Assembly: GCA_016795105.1 (NCBI GenBank)
Contig: JAEUIH010000002.1
Span: forward strand, 186,001-250,000
DNA length: 64,000 nucleotides
Direction: 5' to 3'
DNA from: Planctomyces sp.
GTDB lineage: Bacteria; Planctomycetota; Planctomycetia; Planctomycetales; Planctomycetaceae
The notes under the pieces were generated by a model. It did no database searches. It saw nothing but the letters and a program-made list of their open reading frames with translations, and was not told where the DNA came from. The position numbers and the translations under genes are program-made. Below, one piece after another: positions 37,551 to 46,100 of this stretch (the first letter of the stretch is position 1; the number at the start of each line of letters is the position of its first letter).

Positions 37551-40500
37551 TCAGCGTGCTCGAGGCGATGTCCACAGGATGACGGTTCCGTCGGCACCGG
37601 CGGAACCGATCATCCCGCTTCGGCTTACTCGAAGTGACTGAACCGGGGCAAGATGAGCAGTCTCGGCATCAGATCGAATCAATTGCCATGCTTCATAGGC
37701 AGTTGGCTCGGCTCCCGCCAGAGGGTGATGCCAGTTCCACGAGCAAATCCGGCCATCATATCCACCTGTGATCAGCCATGGAGTCTCTTCGATAAAGTCC
37801 GCTGCCAGAATCCCTCCGGAACTGTTTCCGCGAACCATACACTTCAAACGGCACGTCAGTCGCTGCGGGTCGTCAGAGTTTAACTCCATCACCCAGCCGA
37901 TGCTCTCTTCTGTTGAAGGTCGTATTCCTCCAGCGAACAACACATCCCCATCCGCAGTGATGGCACAACACGACAACTGAATTCCGCCGATTGTCTCCTC
38001 TGAATAACCTGCCTTGCTGAGCACCTGTGCAACAGTGGTTTGCATTGAATGATGTTGCTTTGTCTCGAATGCATTAACTTCAGCAACAAAAATTTTTCCG
38101 GTACCTGACACGGCCATCATTCGTCCACAGTTCGCAGCCCAGTGCAAGTCGGCAACTGGTCCATCCAACGGTTCAAACTCACACACCGATCGGACGATTT
38201 CGTCGTCGCAAAACTGCAGGACTTCGATTGCACCGGATGCTCGACCGACAGCACAAACATCAGGCGTCACACGAGAGAACTCCACCTGCAGCGGACGATC
38301 CTGCAGGTCATCCCTCAGTCTGGAGTAAACATTCCCAAAGCCGGATCCCTCTGCATCGGAGCCGTAAACTCGAGTCTGTGTTCCACACACAATCAGTGAA
38401 CTGTGCAGGTTATCCTGGCTGAGTCCAATATCCTGAACGACTGATGGTCCCTGGAATGCATCCAATTGCTGTCCATGTTCCAGGCTCCACAGCCGCGTAG
38501 TATTACCATCAAACGTGATAATCGTATTTTCCGCAGCTGACTTTCCGAAGCGGGCTGAGGACTCCCTGAGATTGGGCCCGGTCATGACGCGTTTTGTCTT
38601 CCAGGTCTCACCTTCCAGAAACACCAGATGACTGCCTGTAGAAACCAATAGTTGCTTGCCGTCGGCACTCCAGTCGGCGGAAATGATTCGTGAACGCTGG
38701 TCTTCATTGAACAGTGGCAGCCGAACCGCCTGAGATGCGCCCGAAACATTCAGACGGTGTTCGTCCAGGAACCATTCGGGAATCTGATTGTCGCCAGCTT
38801 TCGTCGAGATCAGGAGAAGGCGATTCCCGTCCGGATGAACAATCATCTGGTCGATTGGTAACCGCCGAGTCTCCAGTCGATCAAGAACCTTGAGTTTTGT
38901 ATGCCCTGGTGTGTTGGTCTGCCCCAAATTGACTGCGGGGCCGGATGTGCCTGGTCCCGTCGAATTCCTGCCAGACTCAAGGAGCAGCGTTCCGATGGAA
39001 CTGTCAATCTCCCAGTGAATTGCCTGCCCGTCGAGCCCGGCGGAGAGGATCGAGCCGTCCGGCAGGAAATGGACTGAAGTCACAATCGTCTTCGCACGAT
39101 GCTGATGGCCAGCCGCAATCAACGTCTGGCTTTCTCGAGACCAGACACCAACGACACCGTCACGGCCGCCAGTGACGATCTGCTGTCCGTCATCAGACAT
39201 TGCGATGGATGTGATGTCAGCCTGATGAAGTCCGGACAGACGCTGGATTGGTTTTCGATCTTCAGTTGCCCCATTCAGCAATTTGGAGACGCTCCACAGG
39301 TTGCAGAAGTATTCTCCAGAGTCTTCATCTGACCCCGATGTCACCAGCCATTCGCCCGATTTTGAAATCGCAAATGCGTGAACCAGGCCGAGATCTTCGA
39401 GTACCAGCTGCTGGACGTTCTTTGTGGGAGAACTCCCGAGTTCCCAGATTCGGAGAGTCCCGTCGTAACCGGTTGTAAACAACAGTGGCCTCTCACCCTC
39501 GACATATTGTAACCCTGCAATGTTGAACCGGTGACCTTCGGAGAAAAGTTCGGATGTTGGAACTTCAGCCTGATGACTATGCACGGGCTGCCCCAAGGCC
39601 ACATCCCAGAGTGCAACCGTTCCGTCCATCGACGCCGTCGCAATGATCTTTCCATCTCTGCTGAAATCGAGGCTCTTAATGGCACCTCGATGAATGTCTC
39701 GTTCGCCATTCAGAATGCGATACTGAGTCTCTGGTGGCTGAGCATCTGACGAACCGGCATTCTTGACTTGCATCGATGTCAAATGAAATGCGTCTCGAAT
39801 TTTTCTGCGATCCTCATCGAGTTCCTGCAGGTCCCACAAACGACTTGACTGGTCTGAACTGCTGGACGCCACATACCTGCCTTGTTCATCCAGAAAGACG
39901 ACCTTCTGGATGCTGTTTCCGTGGCCATTGAGTATCTTCTCAGGTATCAGTTGTTTGCCCTTTACCAACCAGACGATCACAGACCGATCATCCGAACCGG
40001 TGACCATCTTCATGCTGTCTCGGCTCCACGCCAGCGAATTCACTGGTCTCCGATGAGTCTTCAAAGCCGGACCGTCTACATCTGCATTGTCGGATTCGTC
40101 CGTGGGAGCATGCTGCTGCAGATGCAATGGATGTTCAAAGGGAAACGCATCGGTCCCCGGTCGGCCGGGATTGACTGCCTCGTCACCCGACTTGGAGTAC
40201 CGACGTGATAGAGCCAGCAGTTCACCGTTGTGACTGTTGGACACCACCAGCCAGCCGCCATCGGGTGAAACCGAGAGCTTCAAAGGCGGGAAATTTGCAT
40301 CACGCGGAAGTCGCAGTTGCCCGAGGCGATGAATTCGCTCACCAAACTCAGCCGAATCGCGAATCCCCCATGCCAGAATGTCGGACGACTGGCCTCCCCG
40401 AGAAGCGGCAGTGAGAAAGCTGGTAGCACCGGGGAGCAGGGCCACATCCTTTACTTCAGAAGGAAGCACCAGATGACACAACTCTTCGCCGGATGCTGCC

Positions 40501-43175
40501 CCAAAAACGCTGACACGGCCGTCGGAACAACCAGTGATGATATGCTCATCGACCAGATCCATTGCAACAATGCGTTCCGGATGATCAAACATCAGTTCCG
40601 GCTGGTCACGTTCAACGTTCCATTTCAGGAGTTGAGTTCCGGAGCAAACCATTAACGTGTGCGGATTGCTGAACTGCAGGGCCGACACCGGCTGATTGAG
40701 CTTTAGTCTTCGGGAAACCTCTGACCATTCCCCGTTCTTCGCAGGATTGCTGATCACCGTGACGTCTCCGGCCTGATTGCCCAGAGCAAGCCATTCCAGA
40801 TCAGGACTTACTGCCTGAGCCTGTATTGGTGATTCTTCCTGTCGAGTCTTCTTAAGCAACTGAGCCTTTTGAGTTTCCAGTTCACTCGTTCGCTCAAGCC
40901 GCATCTCTTCCGGGAGTTGCTTCAGCACATCACTGTTGAGTGTGCGGTCGATCGATCGCACTGCATCCGTATAGTTCTCATTCAGAGTCAGTCCCCGGAT
41001 TTCCTGAAACTGAATTTCCACCTCTGCCACGCGGGCAGCCACCTCAGCCGCCTGCTGGCGAACAATCGCCTGTTGAGACCTCTGTTCGGCCTGTTCTGCC
41101 TGAGTTGTCGCCATTGCGGCAATTTCTCTGGATGATGCCGCTTCGTTAGCTGCCAGCTTTGCTTCAGCGATCGCAACTTCCGTATCTTTTCGTGCCTGAA
41201 GGGCGGCGGCCTCTGCGGTACTCGCTTCCTGTAACGCTGCTGTCGCCCTTGCTTTTGCGCTATCGGCTTCGACTCGAGCAATTTCAGCATCTGACGCTGC
41301 TCTGGTGGCAGCCTCCACCGCTGTATGTGCCTCAGCCATAGCTCTTGCAGCGTCAGCTCGACGGGCAGCCACCTGAGTATTCAGGTCAACAATGATGCCA
41401 TTGTCATAGATCGACTTCGCCCCCAACAGCACCACCGCGATGACCGCCGACAATGCAGTCCACTTGATTCCGCTGCGCAACTGTTTTGCGGACCTAAGCC
41501 GGCGGGACAGCTCAACGAATTCATTCCCCGTCTCCAGCCCGGTAATCTGCAGACCGAGGTCAAAGTCACCTTTTCGACGAGCAAGTTCTGCATATTGAAA
41601 TCGAGTCGTTCGTAGTCCCGAGGATGACACCGAATTCCCTGGCCAGATTCGAATAGCCTCCTCGTGCAGAGCAGCGGCCGTTTGATAGACGCTGTAATCG
41701 GATCCAGTCGGCGGAATACTGGCAGTCAGCTCCTCAGCACGCTGGCTGAGTCGACGACTCTCCTCATGACGCTGAAAGTTTCTCACCGAGTGTTGAAATT
41801 CGAGCACACTGCCGTACCGATCCTTCGGAGCAGACATGATTGCTCTACAGGCAATCTCATACAGTTCGCCCGAACATTCCGTCTGCCGAATGATGTTGCC
41901 TCTCAACACTTCATCAAGTGACTTCCAGAAGTCTGCAGTTGTCTTGAGCGACTTTGCATCGGGAAATTCATGAGGCGGCAATCCAGTGACGATCTCAAAC
42001 AGAATTGCTCCCAAAAGATAAATGTCACTCCATTCTCCGATCAGCTCCGGAGGCCCTGTCCATAACTCCGGCGACATATACGCAGGTGTTCCCGCGCCAA
42101 ACGATGCGACAGGGGATCGGAAATTCGGATCGGCTGCGTTCGGAGCTGGAACTGCAAGTCCCCAGTCCAGAACAAGAACCTCGCCGAATTCACCCAGCAT
42201 GATGTTTTCCGGCTTCAGGTCTCTGTTAATGACCCCATGATGATGCGCATATGCTACTGCATCGCAGACCTTGTGCAGAACATCCAGGTTCTCTGCAAGC
42301 GTCATCGTACGAATCTGACGGTTCCACGGAATCCCATGGACGCGTTTCATCGCATAGTACGGTATTCCGTCCGAGGTCTCAGCAAGGTCATGAATCGGGA
42401 TGATGTTCGGATGAACAAGATTTGCTGTAACCAAAGCCTCAGAAAGAAACATCTCACGCCGCTGAATTTCGGCTCGCGACCTGTTCCTGCCGGTACTTCC
42501 TCCAGACGCATGTGTGGAACCCGTCCCCGTCGATGGCTTTAAGGTCTTGATTGCAAGTTCGCGATTTAGTGATCGCTGCCTCGCGATGTATACGACCCCC
42601 ATCCCTCCTTCGGCCAGCTTCTCAACGACTTCAAAGTCAGCATCGTCCGCGACTCCAAATGGTCCCTCCCCGGAAACCGCTCGACGCCGAATGGTAACGA
42701 GTTCATCAAACGCGACGTCTCCTCGAGCCATCCAGATCTGACTGCTGAGACTGATCCCCTGCACGCCTCGAGTTCCACCAGGGCCGGGAGAAGCCGCCGG
42801 AGTAACTGGTGCTGCCTGACCAACTACTGTTGCCGGGCCAGCCGGTGTTGCGAACCCCGGCGTACCTGCGAGCCCCGATGTACCTGTGGAACCAGACGTA
42901 CCTGTGGAACCAGACGTACCTGTGGAACCAGACGGCGCTGCCGGTTGAGGAGGGCGCACGATTGTTGCGGCTTCAAATGCAGATTGATCAGCCGATGCAC
43001 CGGTCGCATGATCTGCCGGTCCAATCAGTGTTGCATCCACCGCAGATGGTTGGGGTTGCTGGCCGGTCTTTTGCTCGTCGGGTCGCTGGGCAGGCTGCGG
43101 TACAAACGTTGCGTCGATATCAAAATCGTCGGGGTCTTCCGATCGGCCGGTAATCGTGGCACCTGGGTCAATCAT
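37551..43175 (-). CDS. Ser/Thr protein kinase with WD40 sensor domain
   Basis: Transmembrane kinase of 1874 residues. Residues 1-180 are low-complexity with five spaced 'AT' motifs (Thr7, 23, 49, 71, 116) and a Gly-Ser-Thr repeat (83-105). The kinase domain (about 181-460) has GGMGVVY, Lys210 in AIKTLK, and the catalytic loop NRDLKPEN, where the usual His is Asn. DFG is replaced by DWG. A membrane segment lies at about 578-596, an Ala-rich coiled coil at about 600-730, and at least ten WD40 blades fill 790-1872, probably outside the cytoplasm. The start overlaps the stop of the upstream Calx-beta gene (ATGA), so translation is probably coupled. NRD and DWG variants can still be active, so activity is uncertain. 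Confidence 0.88.
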   Translation of the reverse strand: MIDPGATITGRSEDPDDFDIDATFVPQPAQRPDEQKTGQQPQPSAVDATLIGPADHATGASADQSAFEAATIVRPPQPAAPSGSTGTSGSTGTSGSTGTSGLAGTPGFATPAGPATVVGQAAPVTPAASPGPGGTRGVQGISLSSQIWMARGDVAFDELVTIRRRAVSGEGPFGVADDADFEVVEKLAEGGMGVVYIARQRSLNRELAIKTLKPSTGTGSTHASGGSTGRNRSRAEIQRREMFLSEALVTANLVHPNIIPIHDLAETSDGIPYYAMKRVHGIPWNRQIRTMTLAENLDVLHKVCDAVAYAHHHGVINRDLKPENIMLGEFGEVLVLDWGLAVPAPNAADPNFRSPVASFGAGTPAYMSPELWTGPPELIGEWSDIYLLGAILFEIVTGLPPHEFPDAKSLKTTADFWKSLDEVLRGNIIRQTECSGELYEIACRAIMSAPKDRYGSVLEFQHSVRNFQRHEESRRLSQRAEELTASIPPTGSDYSVYQTAAALHEEAIRIWPGNSVSSSGLRTTRFQYAELARRKGDFDLGLQITGLETGNEFVELSRRLRSAKQLRSGIKWTALSAVIAVVLLGAKSIYDNGIIVDLNTQVAARRADAARAMAEAHTAVEAATRAASDAEIARVEADSAKARATAALQEASTAEAAALQARKDTEVAIAEAKLAANEAASSREIAAMATTQAEQAEQRSQQAIVRQQAAEVAARVAEVEIQFQEIRGLTLNENYTDAVRSIDRTLNSDVLKQLPEEMRLERTSELETQKAQLLKKTRQEESPIQAQAVSPDLEWLALGNQAGDVTVISNPAKNGEWSEVSRRLKLNQPVSALQFSNPHTLMVCSGTQLLKWNVERDQPELMFDHPERIVAMDLVDEHIITGCSDGRVSVFGAASGEELCHLVLPSEVKDVALLPGATSFLTAASRGGQSSDILAWGIRDSAEFGERIHRLGQLRLPRDANFPPLKLSVSPDGGWLVVSNSHNGELLALSRRYSKSGDEAVNPGRPGTDAFPFEHPLHLQQHAPTDESDNADVDGPALKTHRRPVNSLAWSRDSMKMVTGSDDRSVIVWLVKGKQLIPEKILNGHGNSIQKVVFLDEQGRYVASSSSDQSSRLWDLQELDEDRRKIRDAFHLTSMQVKNAGSSDAQPPETQYRILNGERDIHRGAIKSLDFSRDGKIIATASMDGTVALWDVALGQPVHSHQAEVPTSELFSEGHRFNIAGLQYVEGERPLLFTTGYDGTLRIWELGSSPTKNVQQLVLEDLGLVHAFAISKSGEWLVTSGSDEDSGEYFCNLWSVSKLLNGATEDRKPIQRLSGLHQADITSIAMSDDGQQIVTGGRDGVVGVWSRESQTLIAAGHQHRAKTIVTSVHFLPDGSILSAGLDGQAIHWEIDSSIGTLLLESGRNSTGPGTSGPAVNLGQTNTPGHTKLKVLDRLETRRLPIDQMIVHPDGNRLLLISTKAGDNQIPEWFLDEHRLNVSGASQAVRLPLFNEDQRSRIISADWSADGKQLLVSTGSHLVFLEGETWKTKRVMTGPNLRESSARFGKSAAENTIITFDGNTTRLWSLEHGQQLDAFQGPSVVQDIGLSQDNLHSSLIVCGTQTRVYGSDAEGSGFGNVYSRLRDDLQDRPLQVEFSRVTPDVCAVGRASGAIEVLQFCDDEIVRSVCEFEPLDGPVADLHWAANCGRMMAVSGTGKIFVAEVNAFETKQHHSMQTTVAQVLSKAGYSEETIGGIQLSCCAITADGDVLFAGGIRPSTEESIGWVMELNSDDPQRLTCRLKCMVRGNSSGGILAADFIEETPWLITGGYDGRICSWNWHHPLAGAEPTAYEAWQLIRSDAETAHLAPVQSLRVSRSGMIGSAGADGTVILWTSPRAR
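42880..42933. repeat. Three perfect 18-bp tandem repeats inside the WD40-kinase gene
   Basis: GTACCTGTGGAACCAGAC occurs three times without a mismatch (starts at 42880, 42898, 42916). It encodes the repeating Gly-Ser-Thr-Gly-Thr-Ser linker before the kinase domain. Perfect in-frame copies suggest recent slippage, so linker length may vary between strains. Confidence 0.9.
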
Positions 43176-46100
43176 CGGAAGTACTTTCGCATGAGACGGT
43201 CGCTCCGAGTCCAGCGATGAGATTCAATTTCGGTGAGTCGTACTGCACGATCGCTGAACGTCTCACCATTCAGACTTGTCGATGTTGTGTTGTCACCTCC
43301 ACCTTCCGGCAGTTCTGGTTCCGGCGGCTTCGGCTCCTCGTGTTCCTCAGGCTGTTGAAAAGGAACATCCCGAAGCTGAGGTGTTTCTCCCGAATTCTCT
43401 TCAACTTCGAATGCCGGCCCCGGTCGACCTCCCGTGATTTCAAATTCAACGATCGGACGTTCGACTCGCTGACCACCCGTCTCCGTGACGAGCCAGATCT
43501 CGTATCCGGACCCATCCTGCAGTTCGACGCGGCTGCGGACGAATCGTTCAAGAGCCTCTCGAGACCCAATCAAACGTCGATCCACAATTTTTTCGATTAC
43601 GATCTCGGCTGGTCCATCAATCTGAAACTGACGGCGAATCTGAAAATACACTTCCGTACCGAACGCACTCTCTACAGCACTACCACTTGTGAATTCAGAA
43701 ATCACAGGACGATCCGGCACTGCACTGGTTTCGGGCGGCGCAGGAACCGTCGGCCGATCGTTTCGCGGAACTGCTCCTGTTGCAAATAGAGCGGCTGGTG
43801 CTGGCGTAACGGTCGGAATTGTGAACACCACAACTCCATTCTCAAACTGGGAGTCTCCAGTCAACACATTATCCGAACTGGCAAGGTCTCGGCCGTCAAC
43901 GATCTCTGAAACCCCACCCTGCTGAATCACGATCCCGCGGACATTCACTGATGGATGATGCCCAACGCTGAAATCAACCGGAATCAAAGTCCGCTCCTGA
44001 ATTCTCTGGAACAGAGTGAAGTCCGCAGTCGTATAGATGTGACCAATCTGAACCGTCTGGTCGCCGTTCGGGATCAGGAACTGTTGAAGTCTTTCAGAAC
44101 TCACCGGGTGATCAATCCCCAGTCGTGCCACATGGTTCTGGGTTGCTCGGTCCTGTACGACCCCAGTCTCGTCTATCGGGTCCTGCCAGTCGATCGTGAA
44201 CAACAGGTTCTCTTCCCCGATCTGACCAATCAGGACTTCGAATGCATTCAGATACGCATTGAATCCTTCCCAGTTCCAAAGTCCATTGTCAGATGTGACT
44301 GCCAGTTGGTTCGATGCGAAGAGGAAAAACGCTGTCGACGCAACCCCTGGCTGCGGGCGAGGTCCGAACTGTCGAGCAACCCCGCCGTCAGTCCTGACCA
44401 CAATTTCACCCAGAATTCTGACCATGCCTTCGGTCAGGTTGTTTTGTGTCAGTTCGGGTTCTGCGGTTACGGATTCATCGGAATCCGCAATCAGTATGAT
44501 CTGGTCTCCAGTTTCATGATTTGATCGTGCCGCGTTCTCATCCGTCGATATCGTAATCGGAGCTGCCGATCCATCAATGGTCAGATGACCATCGCGCGAG
44601 CCAATCTGAATCAATTCGCCGGACGTTGAATCCACATCTTCGACACTATCACCTGCGTAAATCGAAGCCGTAATTAAGACATCTCCTACCGCATTCGCGA
44701 TAAACTCAAACTGAACAACGACTCCAACACCCCCGGCTGCTGTGCCAATTTCCAGATCATCAATGTCATTCCACCGGAAGCTCTCCGGGCCATTTGCGGC
44801 GAGTCGGTCAACATCGTTATCTGCGTTGATGAGATCGAATTGTCCGGTACCGGTAGCAAACAAGGCTGTCGACAGAATCTTCGAATTCTCCAAAGCTGAA
44901 ACGGCCTGCTGAGTCACTCTCGAGTCAGAAGTCAGGACGAGGTCATTGCCGTCGGTTTTGATTCCTGTTCCATCACAATCCAGATCGGCAACCTCCGTGT
45001 TACCACTGAGAGTCAGCAGCAGGTCACCTGTGACCGCCACGTCGATCTGTCCGAAATCAGGCCCTGATATTCCCGGCTCCGCTCCTGCCAGTCGATCCAA
45101 AGAGTGAAACAGGATGGCCTCGGACTGGTTTGACTTCAGAATGGTCCGTTGAGCAGAAATTTCTATCGGCGTCACGCTTGACAGGTCTGCGCCAACGAGT
45201 TTCATTTCCCCTGAAACGACTGTCTGCACTGGTAAAGTCAAACTACCAATGGTCACGATGGCAAGGTTTCGTACATCCGAAAGAACTGTCGAAATGCTGA
45301 TATCAAAACTGCTCTGGAAATACAGACTGTCGCCTCGAAGCGTACCGAGCTCTGTACTTCGAAGAAGTTGCACAGCGGTATCGTCTCCAGAACTGACTGC
45401 CAGAAAATTCGCGTCGATTTCAATTGAATCAACTGGACTTTCACGCAGGACGTTGTCATCCATAACGCCGACAGAACCACCTGCAGTGATCGAAACCACT
45501 CCTGTAGCAGAATACAGATTTGCCGAGTTCCCGTTCAGATCGACCACAGATCCTGCAGTGAAGAGTTCGATACTCCCCTCGGAAAGGATCTCCTCCAACT
45601 CAAGATCCACGACATTTCGAATCAGAACAGAGCCAGCATAAGCAGAAATCCGGCTAAGGTGATTCTGATCATTCGCCAATCGTACCTCTCCGATTCCGGC
45701 ATCAATGACCAGTGAGTTTTGGTCGGCATTAATTTCTTCAACGGTAATCGCTGCACCTTGAGAAAGACCATTCTGAGTTGTCGACAACCGCACGTTGTTA
45801 TGCAGTGTGACAAAAGCTTCAAACTGCTGACTGCCGCCGGTTGTAATCTCCAGGGCATGAATCCACACTTGCTCCGACTGAATTCGGAGGCTTCCAGAGA
45901 AGAGAATGTTGCCCTGAACTTCAGTCAGATCTGTACCGGAGCCCGCAATCAGCTCCAGACTTCTAATCTGATGTGCAGATTCAGCTGATACAATTGTAAA
46001 TCGATCTTCTCCATCGACAGTTGTTGTGGAAACCGTCAGAACACCAACTTCACGAATGCTGAGATCAGGCAGATCCACTCCACCAGAATTTGAGGTCAGC

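Noticed and set aside
43217-44524. Antisense reading frames opposite the Calx-beta gene
   Set aside because: Compositional shadows of the minus-strand gene; no ribosome site and no family similarity.
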